Shown: one piece after another, positions 36,222-46,229 of the stretch
How positions within the stretch are numbered: position 1 is the first letter of the stretch
How the letters are laid out: each line of letters opens with the position of its first letter
From: Erwinia phyllosphaerae
Lineage (GTDB): Bacteria > Pseudomonadota > Gammaproteobacteria > Enterobacterales > Enterobacteriaceae
DNA: 64,000 nt
Direction: 5' to 3'
Assembly: GCF_019132875.1 (NCBI RefSeq)
Contig: NZ_JAHSPF010000002.1
Coordinates: forward strand, 62,001 to 126,000
The notes under the pieces: model-generated
What the model saw: the letters and a program-made list of their open reading frames with translations, nothing else
Database searches by the model: none
What the model was told of the DNA's origin: nothing
Translations under genes and position numbers: made by a program

Positions 36222-36965
36222 TCAGCAGCAGGCAAGTTGAAAATCGAGGCGCGCCGGTACCTCGCCGTGCTCACTGTCGAGCGGCAGAAAACGAATCGCG
36301 TAGCGGCTTTTGTGGCCGGAAACCTGCGGATAAAGCGAGTCTTCCAGCACCAGCTGCAAACGAAGCAGATCGGCACCTTCGGCATTGTCCTGATAAAAAC
36401 CATTCAGGCTGGTTTGATGACGGAAAGCGCCCGACTGGCGGATCAGATCAAGGATTAGCGTTAACGCCTCGCGGATTGGCGACAGGGATGCCATCCACAG
36501 CGCTACCTGGCGGTCACGTTTCTCTTGCTCAATATGAAGCCAGATATGCAACGTAGGCAGATCAAAACTACAGCAGCCGCCCGGAATGCTCAGACGCTGG
36601 CGAACCAGGCCTATCAGGCGATCCTCGCGCAGTAGCTGACCCATGCGCGGAGCCGCCATCAGCGCGGCTGAACGTGACTTAAGACTGTCATGCAGAGTGT
36701 GAACTACATTCATATCAACGCCCGGTACTTCGGCCCAGGCGCGCAGTTTCTGCTGCTGCTTATCTAACTCTTTAACGATTTCGGTACGCAGTTCGCCTCG
36801 CTCAAAGACATCCAGCAGCTCTGCCGCGTTGCGGAAAAAGGTCAGCGCGCTAAGCGAATCAACAATGGTAGTGCTGCTTGCTAACTGATTGATAAGAAAT
36901 TCAATACGCAACCAGGTACGCATTTTTTCATTCAAAGGGTACTCAAATAAAACCGTTGTGCTCAT
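36222..36965 (-). CDS. zapD: Z-ring-associated protein ZapD
   Basis: A 247-aa, mostly helical cytoplasmic protein, the same length as E. coli ZapD (YacF). It bundles FtsZ filaments by binding the FtsZ C-terminal tail. It starts [22 protein letters not shown], and [20 protein letters not shown] near the C-terminus is typical. It lies 5 bp after coaE in the same direction. Confidence 0.95.
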   Translation of the reverse strand: MSTTVLFEYPLNEKMRTWLRIEFLINQLASSTTIVDSLSALTFFRNAAELLDVFERGELRTEIVKELDKQQQKLRAWAEVPGVDMNVVHTLHDSLKSRSAALMAAPRMGQLLREDRLIGLVRQRLSIPGGCCSFDLPTLHIWLHIEQEKRDRQVALWMASLSPIREALTLILDLIRQSGAFRHQTSLNGFYQDNAEGADLLRLQLVLEDSLYPQVSGHKSRYAIRFLPLDSEHGEVPARLDFQLACC

Positions 36966-36970
36966 GCTTG

Positions 36971-37582
36971 TTAATCCTGGTCTGTTGCTTCCGCCAGCTG
37001 GCGATAACGCCTGTCCAGCAGGGCAACTCTGGCAGCCACATCATCTTGTGAGCCACCGTTATCAATTATGTCATCGGCTACCGCAAGCCGCGCTTCACGC
37101 GTTGCCTGCGCCGCCAAAATTTGTTCAGCCTGTTCCCGGCTGACGGCATCTCGTGCCATGGTTCTTGCCAGCTGCGTCTCGCGATCAACATCAACCACCA
37201 GCACCCGGTCAGCCAAATGGCACAGGTTATTTTCAACCAGCAAGGGAACGACCCACAAACACCAGACCGAGCGGCTAAGCGCCAGCTGGCGACGAGTCTC
37301 AAGTTGGATCAGCGGATGCAGAAGCGCATTCAGCCAGGCCTTGTCCGCTTCGGCACTGAAAATTCGCTGGCGCAAAGCGGCACGATCCAGCGTGCCGTCA
37401 GGTTGTATCACGGCCGTACCGAATTTTTCACGGATAGCCTCAAGGGCAGGTTGCCCGGGTTGCACAACCTGACGGGCAATGACGTCGGCGTCAACGATAT
37501 CCACGCCTCTTGCTGCGAAGGCATTGGCAATGGTGGTTTTTCCGCTGCCGATACCACCGGTCAACGCAACAGTATAGCTCAT
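36971..37582 (-). CDS. coaE: Dephospho-CoA kinase
   Basis: A 203-aa P-loop kinase that performs the last step of coenzyme A synthesis. The ATP loop [17 protein letters not shown] is at residues 6-22, and [11 protein letters not shown] near residues 32-42 is the dephospho-CoA site. It is the first gene of coaE-zapD-yacG and is divergent from guaC. Confidence 0.97.
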   Translation of the reverse strand: MSYTVALTGGIGSGKTTIANAFAARGVDIVDADVIARQVVQPGQPALEAIREKFGTAVIQPDGTLDRAALRQRIFSAEADKAWLNALLHPLIQLETRRQLALSRSVWCLWVVPLLVENNLCHLADRVLVVDVDRETQLARTMARDAVSREQAEQILAAQATREARLAVADDIIDNGGSQDDVAARVALLDRRYRQLAEATDQD

Positions 37583-37826
37583 AAGCCTCGACTCTCACGG
37601 CTCTGATGTGGATGCATCCGGTAAAGTAACCAACGTTTCTGGCGTTTACTGGCTCAAACTGAGGTGCAGATCACATGAGAGAATCACAGATAAATTTATC
37701 GGATTGTAGCGTAAATAAACCTGTTTTCGCAGTCTTGCCCGCGCGTTTTTAGCGCGTATGATAATTCTACTGGAGCTGGCTGCAGCCTCCAATCATCAGA
37801 TTGCGCCATCAACCAGGAAGGGATTT

Positions 37827-38867
37827 ATGCGTATTGAAGAAGATATTAAGCTGGGTTTTAAAGATGTACTGATCCGCCCTAAGCGCTCGACGTTAAAGAG
37901 CCGCTCGGAGGTTGAACTGGAGCGTCAGTTTACCTTTAAGCACTCCGGGATCGCCTGGTCAGGCGTACCGATTATCGCCGCGAATATGGATACCGTCGGC
38001 ACGTTCAGCATGGCGGAAGCGCTGGCGACGTTCAATCTGCTTACTGCCGTGCACAAGCACTACAGCGTGGCGCAATGGCAGCAGTTTGTTGCCCGCGTAC
38101 CGGAAAGCGTACTGAAACACGTAATGGTTTCGACCGGCACCTCCGACGCCGATTTTGTGAAAATGCAGCAGATTCTGGCGCTTTCTCCGGCGCTAAACTT
38201 TATCTGCATCGACGTGGCTAACGGCTATTCCGAACACTCTGTTGACTTTCTTAAGCGCGCCCGCGAGGCCTGCCCGGATAAAACTATCTGTGCGGGTAAT
38301 GTGGTGACAGGCGAAATGGTCGAAGAACTGATCCTGTCCGGTGCGGATATTGTCAAAGTAGGCATCGGGCCTGGTTCCGTTTGTACCACCCGCGTCAAAA
38401 CCGGGGTTGGCTATCCTCAGCTTTCCGCCGTGATTGAATGCGCCGATGCGGCACACGGTCTGGGCGGCCAGATTGTCAGCGATGGCGGCTGTTCCGTACC
38501 GGGCGACGTGGCAAAAGCGTTTGGCGGCGGCGCGGATTTCGTGATGCTTGGCGGCATGCTGGCCGCGCATGATGAATGCGAAGGCTCGCTGGTAGAAGAA
38601 AACGGCGAGCAGTTTATGCTGTTTTACGGCATGAGTTCCGAATCTGCGATGAAGCGCCATGTAGGTGGAGTTGCAGGCTATCGCGCGGCAGAAGGCAAGA
38701 CCGTTAAGCTGCCCGTTCGTGGCCCGGTAGACAATACGGCCCGTGATATTTTAGGCGGCCTGCGTTCTGCCTGTACCTATGTGGGCGCCGAACGCCTCAA
38801 GGAGCTGACGAAACGCACTACCTTTATCCGCGTGGCGGAGCAGGAGAACCGGGTTTTCAATCGCTAA
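37827..38867 (+). CDS. guaC: GMP reductase
   Basis: 346 aa from ATG at 37827 ([20 protein letters not shown]) with the ribosome site AGGAAGGGA. It deaminates GMP to IMP with NADPH in purine salvage. The catalytic cysteine is in GPGSVCTTR near residue 186, and [27 protein letters not shown] is the nucleotide-binding part of the IMPDH/GMPR barrel. The open frame upstream to 37758 has no family support. Confidence 0.96.
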   Translation: MRIEEDIKLGFKDVLIRPKRSTLKSRSEVELERQFTFKHSGIAWSGVPIIAANMDTVGTFSMAEALATFNLLTAVHKHYSVAQWQQFVARVPESVLKHVMVSTGTSDADFVKMQQILALSPALNFICIDVANGYSEHSVDFLKRAREACPDKTICAGNVVTGEMVEELILSGADIVKVGIGPGSVCTTRVKTGVGYPQLSAVIECADAAHGLGGQIVSDGGCSVPGDVAKAFGGGADFVMLGGMLAAHDECEGSLVEENGEQFMLFYGMSSESAMKRHVGGVAGYRAAEGKTVKLPVRGPVDNTARDILGGLRSACTYVGAERLKELTKRTTFIRVAEQENRVFNR

Positions 38868-38869
38868 GC

Positions 38870-38902
38870 CAGCCAGCCGCGTTCTCGCGCGGCTGGTTTT
38901 CA
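38870..38902 (+). terminator. guaC terminator
   Basis: CCAGCCGCG and CGCGGCTGG form a stem around TTCT, followed by TTTT, directly after the guaC stop. Confidence 0.75.
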
Positions 38903-38912
38903 TCAGAGACAG

Positions 38913-39060
38913 GTTATCCAGCCCATCCTCCGGATTACAGATGGGCAGATATATGGTGAGAGCTTGTTACCCCAGCCCATCCTCCGGATTACAGATGGGT
39001 AGATATATAGTGCTCGTTACCCCAGCGCATCCCCCAGGTTAAAGATGGGCAGGTACATCG
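38913..39060. repeat. Triplicated 3' end of hofC
   Basis: Three related segments of about 45 bp start at 38913, 38966 and 39016. The third is the true end of hofC on the minus strand, coding YLPIFNLGDALG and a stop. The other two, downstream of the hofC stop, would read YLPICNPEDGLG and YLPICNPEDGLD in the same orientation; the middle one also keeps a TAA after the final glycine. The two extra copies resemble each other more than they resemble hofC. Confidence 0.85.
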
Positions 39061-40219
39061 CAATAACCAGCATCCCAACCAGAATACCCGTTACCACCAT
39101 CATCAGCGGCTCCAGCGCGGCGGCCAGATTATCCGCCAGCTCATGCGTATTTACCTCATGCCACTCGCCCAACCGCACCATCAGACTGTCCAGCGCGCCA
39201 GCCTCTTCGCCAACCTTAATCAACTGATAGCATAACGGCGTAAAAAGCTGATGCGCGGCCAGCGCCTGATGTAGCGGATTACCGTCCGCTATATGCTGCT
39301 GTAGCGTGGTGATAGCATCACGCCATAATACATGGTCCAGAATTTTTTCTACGGCGGATAAACCTTGCGACAGCGTAAGCCCTGCCTGCTGCGTCAGCGC
39401 CAGGGTTAAAAATATTTTACTGAGCTGTCCGCCACGATAAAGGCGACCAACCAGAGGCAGCTGTAACAGCCACCGCTGCTCGGTGCGCTGCCACGCGGGC
39501 AGTCGGTGGCAAAGCCTGCGCCAAAGGCAGAAGCCGCCGATCAATATTGGCAAGACGATCAATCCGTAACGCTGAAGGCCTTCCGACAGCGCAATAATAG
39601 CGGCGGTAAAAGCCGGAAGCGGAGCATTGAATGCCTGATAGATGGCAACGAATTCGGGTAGCACAAAAATCAGCATGCCAAGGCTGACAGCTAACGCGAC
39701 CGCAACCACAAACAGCGGATAGCGTAACGCCTTAACTACCTTTTTTTGCAGCTGCTGCTCCCTCTCTTGCTGTTGGGCAAGACGCAGACAGCACTCATCC
39801 ATCTGGCCGGTTAATTCGCCAACCTGGATTAGGGCAGGGTAGAGTGGAGGAAACACCGCAGGCCAGCCGGTCAACACTTCGGAGAAAGGCACGCCTTCCG
39901 CCACGCTTTGCTCTATCTGAGCCAGCAGTGCCTGCCAGCCAGCATCACTGTGTCCCTCGCCAGTCAGCTTCAGGCTGGCCGACAGTGTCATGCCGGCCTT
40001 TAACAGCGTAGCCAGTTCGCGGAAGAAGTTGATTTTATGCTGCCATTTCCAGTCGCCGGCTCGATAACGCTTTCCCTTAACTAGCCGGAGCGGCAACAGA
40101 TCCATCGCCAGCAGGCGCTCCATTGCCTCCTGCGGTCCACTGCAGAAGAAAGCGCCCTGATGGAAAGCACCTTCTCGATCTGTTGCCTGCCAGCGAATTA
40201 ATAATGGGTTAACCATCAT
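39017..40219 (-). CDS. hofC: HofC, type IV pilus/type II secretion platform protein
   Basis: About 400 aa of the GspF/PilC inner-membrane family. Two T2SSF domains (about residues 60-185 and 265-390) are separated by transmembrane helices, with GVPFSEVL-type and VGEEAGALDSLMVRL-type repeats. It would form the platform for PpdD assembly. The start overlaps the hofB end; ATG at 40216 or 40219 is likely and earlier in-frame starts are deeper inside hofB. The C-terminus ends YLPIFNLGDALG, a little shorter than in E. coli. The 3' end is duplicated downstream. Confidence 0.92.
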   Translation of the reverse strand: MMVNPLLIRWQATDREGAFHQGAFFCSGPQEAMERLLAMDLLPLRLVKGKRYRAGDWKWQHKINFFRELATLLKAGMTLSASLKLTGEGHSDAGWQALLAQIEQSVAEGVPFSEVLTGWPAVFPPLYPALIQVGELTGQMDECCLRLAQQQEREQQLQKKVVKALRYPLFVVAVALAVSLGMLIFVLPEFVAIYQAFNAPLPAFTAAIIALSEGLQRYGLIVLPILIGGFCLWRRLCHRLPAWQRTEQRWLLQLPLVGRLYRGGQLSKIFLTLALTQQAGLTLSQGLSAVEKILDHVLWRDAITTLQQHIADGNPLHQALAAHQLFTPLCYQLIKVGEEAGALDSLMVRLGEWHEVNTHELADNLAAALEPLMMVVTGILVGMLVIAMYLPIFNLGDALG

Positions 40220-41600
40220 CCGTTCCCACAATGCGATTTAGTTCTGCAAGCGTGGTCTCTCCCCGGTTAACGCTGTGCAGCCCTTCAATAAACAGCGAGT
40301 TAATATTTTGCTGGCGAGCAATCTCCAGCAGCGTTTCCTGCGGACTATCGGCCGCGATGGCATTTTGCAGCTTTGCGGTAATCGGCAGCAGTTCAAACAG
40401 CGCCAGCCTGCCGTAAAATCCGGAATAGCAGCGGTCACAGCCTGGCGCTCGCCAGTTCTGCACCGTACCCGGCCATATATCGGGTGGAAAATGCGCCAGC
40501 GCTTCCGCTGGTTCGCGGCAGTGGGGGCACAATCGTCGTACCAGGCGCTGCGCAATAACCAGCCTCAGGGCGGAAGCCAGCAGATAGCCAGGAATGCCTA
40601 TTTGCCTTAGCCGCGTCAGCGTTTCCATGGTGGAGTTAGTATGCAGCGTCGAAAGCACCAGATGGCCTGTCTGCGCAGCCTTGACGGCAATTTCTGCCGT
40701 TTCACCGTCGCGGATTTCACCAATCATAATTACGTCAGGATCCTGGCGCAGTAAGGCCCGCAACACCCGGTTGAAATCCAGGCCTGCTTTGGGATGAACC
40801 TGGGTTTGATTGACGCCCGGCAAGGGAATTTCTACCGGATCCTCCACGCTGCACAGATTATGTCCTGGCGTGTTCAACGAGCTTAACCCGCTATACAGCG
40901 TAAAGGTTTTGCCGCTGCCGGTTGGGCCGGTGACCAGAATCATCCCCTGCGGCCGCGCCAGCGCCTCGCGGAAAAGGCGTAGCGACGCTGGTGGCATCCC
41001 CAGGTTTTCCAGCGCCACGGACTGAGTATCGTTTTGCAGCAGCCGGATAACCGCTTTTTCACCACAACGCGTTGGCAGCGTAGAGAGGCGAAAAGAGGCC
41101 GGTTTGCCTGATAAATCCAGCGTGAACTGTCCGTCCTGCGGCATTCTGCGTTCGGCAATATCCAGGCTGGCCAGAATTTTGAGCCGGGCCAGCAGCGCCG
41201 CGCCGCTGTCGCCGGGACTAACGGGAACAGCCTGTAAGACGCCATCTACGCGAAAGCGTATACGCAGCTTATCGGCCTGCGGTTCGATATGAATATCGGA
41301 AGCGCGCTGCTGGACAGCCAGCGTCAGCAGGCTGTCGATGCGTTGGATAGTTGTCTCGCTGTTCTCGGCGGTTGGCTCCACGCTGGCAGGCCGCTCCTGC
41401 CTGAACTGCTCCAGCCGCGCCGGCGGCCAGTACTCGACTTCAATGGCGCCCTGGGCGGTGAAGCGTAGCGCGGCCATCATATCGGCGGAAGGAGGTGCCG
41501 CTACCGCAATACGTAAACGCTGAGGCGTAAAAGAAAGGACAACCGCCTGATAGCGCTGGCAAAGGGCCTCTACGGCTCTTTGGGAAGAGGATGCGATCAT
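40209..41600 (-). CDS. hofB: HofB, type IV pilus assembly ATPase
   Basis: A 463-aa GspE/PilB-family secretion ATPase. Visible motifs are DIHIEPQADKLRIRFRVDG (N2 domain), Walker A GPTGSGKTFTLYSG near residue 225, the Asp-box SVEDPVEIPLPGVNQTQV, Walker B DPDVIMIGEIRDGETA, the His box GHLVLSTLHTNS and the zinc tetracysteine CPHC...CDRC. It powers pilin assembly with HofC. It overlaps ppdD by 4 bp. Confidence 0.93.
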   Translation of the reverse strand: MIASSSQRAVEALCQRYQAVVLSFTPQRLRIAVAAPPSADMMAALRFTAQGAIEVEYWPPARLEQFRQERPASVEPTAENSETTIQRIDSLLTLAVQQRASDIHIEPQADKLRIRFRVDGVLQAVPVSPGDSGAALLARLKILASLDIAERRMPQDGQFTLDLSGKPASFRLSTLPTRCGEKAVIRLLQNDTQSVALENLGMPPASLRLFREALARPQGMILVTGPTGSGKTFTLYSGLSSLNTPGHNLCSVEDPVEIPLPGVNQTQVHPKAGLDFNRVLRALLRQDPDVIMIGEIRDGETAEIAVKAAQTGHLVLSTLHTNSTMETLTRLRQIGIPGYLLASALRLVIAQRLVRRLCPHCREPAEALAHFPPDIWPGTVQNWRAPGCDRCYSGFYGRLALFELLPITAKLQNAIAADSPQETLLEIARQQNINSLFIEGLHSVNRGETTLAELNRIVGTDDG

Positions 41601-42046
41601 TCTGCCACCTCTGCTACGTCATCGAAGCGGAAGATGTTTTCGCAGGCTTCTTTCAGTCCTCTCTGTTCTGTGGCGCAGGTGCGCTGCCAGCCGATCTGGC
41701 CTTCTGTACCGTCCCAGAGCGGCGTCATGGTGACCGTCAGGCCTTTCAGGCTTTCCTGGCCTGTTAGCGTCAACGCACCGGACTTAATCGCTACCGCAGA
41801 GACGTAACGGGAACCTTTTCCGTTCGGCACGCCATTGCTGCCTTCGCTGCAGTTTTCCGCGCCACCATGTTCAATGGCGCAAAGCTCAACCGCCGTTTTA
41901 AACGGCATGGCCGTTTGCAGCATGTCGGTGAGCGCCGCTTTCTGAAGATAGTTTTGATAGGCCGGCAGGCCTATTGCGCTGAGGATGGCAATGATAGCTA
42001 TCACTATCATCAGTTCGACCAGGGTGAATCCTTGCTGATTTTCCAT
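41597..42046 (-). CDS. ppdD: PpdD, type IV major pilin-like protein
   Basis: A 149-aa class III prepilin. The short leader MENQQG is followed by FTLVELMIVIAIIAILSAIG, with cleavage predicted between Gly6 and Phe7 and the conserved Glu5 of the mature protein. Two cysteines near the middle (CAIEHGGAENC) and two near the C-terminus (CATEQRGLKEAC) probably form disulfides. It is the first gene of ppdD-hofB-hofC and needs a prepilin peptidase; a candidate is encoded at 34765-35310. Confidence 0.94.
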   Translation of the reverse strand: MENQQGFTLVELMIVIAIIAILSAIGLPAYQNYLQKAALTDMLQTAMPFKTAVELCAIEHGGAENCSEGSNGVPNGKGSRYVSAVAIKSGALTLTGQESLKGLTVTMTPLWDGTEGQIGWQRTCATEQRGLKEACENIFRFDDVAEVAE

Positions 42047-42269
42047 AACGTTGACTCCTTGTGGTTAAGAAGCCAGCAAGGTACAACCCGGAAAAAAGCG
42101 AAACCAGCGGCGAAAGTTGCCTTGTGGAGAAGCGTTGCAGAGAATATTAGTGCGTTACATCAGTAAGCAGTTTTGCTGGAAGCCAGCTCGCAAAATTGTG
42201 CGGTTTTCACCTTCCTGCGAGACAACGTGCGGTTTTAATACGCATCGCTCCGCAGGAAGGCGCGAGTCC

Positions 42270-43199
<930 letters not shown>

Positions 43200-43387
43200 C
43201 TAGCTTTTTTACCCGAGGCTGGCGAGTTGCTTGAGCAGATCGTGGTTAGCTGGCCGCTGAATATGACAGGCCCGTCGGACGAGCCGGATGCAAAATTCTT
43301 TCTGCGCTTTTTCTGATAAAAATCGGGGGCTTTCTGGAAAAGGATTCATGTTACTCTGAGATTATCGACAAAAAAGGAGAGCAGGGC

Positions 43388-43954
43388 ATGCATTTGCAGG
43401 CAGGTTGGCTGACCGGCGTCAGGCGGGTTCCGTCACCCCATTTTAATCAGCGCCCGGAGAATGAAGCTCCCACGCTGCTGGTGATTCACAATATCAGCCT
43501 GCCGCCAGGCGAGTTTGGCGGACCCTGGATCGATGCGCTGTTCACCGGCCAGCTGGATGCCGATGCCCATCCTTATTTTGCGGGTATCGCCCATCTCCAG
43601 GTTTCCGCGCATTGCCTGATCCGCCGCGATGGCGAAATTGTCCAGTACGTTCCTTTTCATCTGCGTGCCTGGCACGCGGGCGTATCCCGTTATCAGGGAC
43701 GCGAGGCCTGCAACGATTTTTCCATCGGTATTGAACTGGAAGGCACCGACGTTTTGCCTTACACCGCTGAGCAATATCAGGCCTTGCAGACGGTTACCCG
43801 GTTGTTGATACAGCATTTTCCGCAAATAGCCGAAAATATTACCGGGCATAGTGATATCGCGCCGGAAAGAAAGAGCGATCCGGGTCCGGCGTTTGACTGG
43901 AAAAGATTCTGGAGCGGGCTGGACAAAGAGTCTCCCGTTTCACAGCAGGAGTAA
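43388..43954 (+). CDS. ampD: 1,6-anhydro-N-acetylmuramyl-L-alanine amidase AmpD
   Basis: A 188-aa cytoplasmic zinc amidase of the amidase_2 family. It recycles cell-wall fragments and so prevents ampC induction through AmpR. The zinc ligands lie in VIHNISLPP (His about 34) and HSDIAPERKSDPG (His about 154, Asp about 164). The ribosome site is AAAGGAGAGCAGGGC. It is followed 6 bp later by ampE. Confidence 0.96.
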   Translation: MHLQAGWLTGVRRVPSPHFNQRPENEAPTLLVIHNISLPPGEFGGPWIDALFTGQLDADAHPYFAGIAHLQVSAHCLIRRDGEIVQYVPFHLRAWHAGVSRYQGREACNDFSIGIELEGTDVLPYTAEQYQALQTVTRLLIQHFPQIAENITGHSDIAPERKSDPGPAFDWKRFWSGLDKESPVSQQE

Positions 43955-43960
43955 GCAGGC

Positions 43961-44815
43961 ATGACGCTTTTTAGTTTGTTATTGGTTCTGGGCTGGGAAC
44001 GCCTGTTTAAAATGGGCGAGCACTGGCAGCTGGACAGCCATCTGAGCAAGTTTTTTCGCGGGCAGCGTCGTTTTTCATTGCTGCGCACGCTGCTGATGAC
44101 GCTGGCCGCCATGGCGGTGGTCACGCTTTGCCTGTGGGCGCTTAAGGGGCTCTTTTTTGGCGTTTTACAGCTGCTGTTCTGGATTGGTGTCGGCTTACTT
44201 TGTATCGGCGCGGGTTCTGTACGACTGCACTACCATGCCTATTTGAAAGCCGCCAGCCACAACGATACGGATGCGCATAAGGCAATGGCGGAAGAGCTAA
44301 CGCTGATCCATGGCTTGCCGATAGAGTGCAACGAACGCGAATATCTGTGTGAGCTGCAAAATGCGCTGTTGTGGATTAACTACCGATTTTATCTGGCACC
44401 GCTGTTCTGGTTTGTAGTAGGCGGCGCATGGGGGCCAGTGCTGTTAGTGGGGTACGCTTTTCTGCGCGCCTGGCAAAGCTGGCTGGCGCGGCATCATACT
44501 CCGCTGGAGCGTTCACAGTCTGCGGTGGATGCCATTCTGCATTGCGTAGACTGGATCCCGGTACGGCTCGCTGGTGTAGCCTACGCGCTGCTGGGCCATG
44601 GCGAGCGGGCGCTGCCAGCCTGGTTTGCCTCACTGGGCGACAGGCATACGCCGCAATATCAGGTGCTGACCCGCCTTGCTCAGTTCTCGCTGGCGCGCGA
44701 TCCGCATACCGACAAGGTCGAGACGCCGCGTGTTGCCGTGGCGCTGGCTAAAAAAGTTTCGCTGGTGATCGTGGTAGTGGTGGCGCTGTTAACCATTTAT
44801 GGCACGCTGGTTTAG
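43961..44815 (+). CDS. ampE: AmpE, inner-membrane regulatory protein
   Basis: 284 aa, the E. coli length, with about four transmembrane helices. It accompanies AmpD in beta-lactamase regulation; its molecular role is not settled and it resembles CobD/CbiB-type membrane proteins. [22 protein letters not shown] is the conserved N-terminus. It forms an operon with ampD. Confidence 0.95.
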   Translation: MTLFSLLLVLGWERLFKMGEHWQLDSHLSKFFRGQRRFSLLRTLLMTLAAMAVVTLCLWALKGLFFGVLQLLFWIGVGLLCIGAGSVRLHYHAYLKAASHNDTDAHKAMAEELTLIHGLPIECNEREYLCELQNALLWINYRFYLAPLFWFVVGGAWGPVLLVGYAFLRAWQSWLARHHTPLERSQSAVDAILHCVDWIPVRLAGVAYALLGHGERALPAWFASLGDRHTPQYQVLTRLAQFSLARDPHTDKVETPRVAVALAKKVSLVIVVVVALLTIYGTLV

Positions 44816-44825
44816 TACTGGCGTA

Positions 44826-44856
44826 AAAAGATCCGGTCAACGGGCCGGATCTTTTC
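44826..44856. terminator. Bidirectional terminator between ampE and the microcin-like gene
   Basis: AAAAAGATCCGG and CCGGATCTTTT pair around TCAACGGG, giving T runs on both strands between convergent genes. Confidence 0.8.
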
Positions 44857-44878
44857 AGGTTGTTAACAATATCGTGGA

Positions 44879-45139
44879 TCAGGCAGTAGTGCTGTCGTCT
44901 CCCATGCCCAACAAGCCTTCCAACAGATTGCCTATGCTTCCCCCGATCCAGCCGCCAATTTGCTTCCCAATGAAGCCGGTTGCTTTAGAGATAAGGGTGG
45001 AAAGGATGGGGACAGTGGTCAGACTGCCAATGGCGTTGCCGATAAAATCACCGGCCTGAGCGCCCAGCCAGGTGGTGGTATCGGCAATGATGCCCGCGCC
45101 GTTGACGGCAACAACTTCCTGATAGGTTAATTCTCTCAT
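44879..45139 (-). CDS. Microcin-like glycine-rich peptide precursor with double-glycine-type leader
   Basis: 86 aa. The first 15 residues (MRELTYQEVVAVNGA) fit the leaders of class II microcins and colicin V (MRE-L/I-T..E....V.GA or GG), which are cut by C39-peptidase ABC exporters; MccH47 starts in a similar way. The rest, about 71 aa, is rich in glycine and small residues, with GxxxG-type spacing (IGKQIGGWIGGSIG) and an acidic tail, typical of membrane-active peptides. The ribosome site AAGGAG and a promoter are good. No immunity or exporter gene is adjacent. Bacteriocin function is an inference; it could be another secreted small protein. Confidence 0.65.
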   Translation of the reverse strand: MRELTYQEVVAVNGAGIIADTTTWLGAQAGDFIGNAIGSLTTVPILSTLISKATGFIGKQIGGWIGGSIGNLLEGLLGMGDDSTTA

Positions 45140-45177
45140 CGTTAATCTCCTTATTAAAACGTAAATGAGGTTAAAGT

Positions 45178-45206
45178 CTTATAATCCCGGGCAGGATAAA
45201 TCTCAA
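45178..45206 (-). promoter_or_regulatory. Predicted promoter of the microcin-like gene
   Basis: On the minus strand -35 TTGAGA (45201-45206) and -10 TATAAG (45178-45183) are separated by 17 bp, about 38 bp upstream of the start codon. Confidence 0.6.
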
Positions 45207-45269
45207 TTTATAGTGAGCGGTTTCCGCTTCGCTTTAACATTTCTTTGATGGCTATCAATTCATCCAGCG

Positions 45270-46229
45270 TTAGTCTTTTTCCGTAGCGCTGTTTTCGGGC
45301 GGTTCGCCAAACAGCGGCATGCCATTATCATCCCAGCCAAAAATTTTAATGCAGGTGTGGCGATTGGGGTCGTACAGCGGATCGCCTTCAATCTCGGTGT
45401 AGTTCCTTGCGTGATAAACCAGCACGTCCCCGCCGTTTTCCGCCACCGTAAAGCTGTTGTGGCCCGGCCCAAACTGACGATTTTTCCGGCTGGTTTTAAA
45501 TACCGGTTCCGGCGATTTCTGCCAGTTTTCTGGCCGTAGCGGATCGGCATCGTTGTCAATCCATAACAGTCCCATGCAATAGTTTTCATCCGTCGCGCTG
45601 GCCGAATAGCTGACGAATAAACGATTGCCGTGATGGATAGCCGCCGGCCCTTCATTCACCGAGAACCCCACGCATTCCCATGCATATTCCGGACGGCTTA
45701 GCATTACCGGCGCGCCTTTCAGCGACCACGGCGTCTCCAGTTCGGCAAGATAAAGGTTTGAATTACCCGGAATAGCCGGATCTTTTTGCGCCCACAAATA
45801 CCAGTTCTTTTGCTGATGCACAAAATGGGTAGCGTCCAGCGCAAAACTGTCAATCGGCGTAGTGATACGGCCGCACTCCTGCCATTTGCCGCTAAGCGGA
45901 TCCTCATCATGGCAGGCGATAGCAAACATGCGGTGCTGAAACAGGCCGTCCTTGATCTCTCTTGTTGGCGCAGCGGCAAAATAGATGACCCAGACGCCAT
46001 CAATACGGTGCAGTTCAGGCGCCCAGATAAGTTCGCTCATCTCCCCGCTGTCGTGCTTTTGCCAGACGACGACGGCTCTGGCTTCAGCCAGCCCGGCCAG
46101 CGTGGTGGCCTGACGTAATTCCAGCCGATCGTATTCCGGCACGGAGGCAATAAAGTAATAATGCTGCCGATAACGCAGGATAAAGGGGTCAGCGCGTTGT
46201 TCGATAAACGGAATGGGCCACTGGCTCAT
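45270..46229 (-). CDS. Glycoside hydrolase family 43 enzyme (arabinosidase/xylosidase type)
   Basis: A 319-aa protein without a signal peptide, so probably cytoplasmic. The start RADPFILRYRQHYYFIAS has the GH43 catalytic-base aspartate (ADP, about residue 15); SELIWAPELHRIDGVWVIYFAA, ALDATHFVHQQ and NEGPAAIHHGNRLFVSYSAS are typical five-bladed propeller strands, the last with the likely catalytic glutamate. It would split arabino- or xylo-oligosaccharides imported by the adjacent transporter, whose gene it overlaps by 4 bp. The exact sugar cannot be told from sequence. Confidence 0.88.
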   Translation of the reverse strand: MSQWPIPFIEQRADPFILRYRQHYYFIASVPEYDRLELRQATTLAGLAEARAVVVWQKHDSGEMSELIWAPELHRIDGVWVIYFAAAPTREIKDGLFQHRMFAIACHDEDPLSGKWQECGRITTPIDSFALDATHFVHQQKNWYLWAQKDPAIPGNSNLYLAELETPWSLKGAPVMLSRPEYAWECVGFSVNEGPAAIHHGNRLFVSYSASATDENYCMGLLWIDNDADPLRPENWQKSPEPVFKTSRKNRQFGPGHNSFTVAENGGDVLVYHARNYTEIEGDPLYDPNRHTCIKIFGWDDNGMPLFGEPPENSATEKD

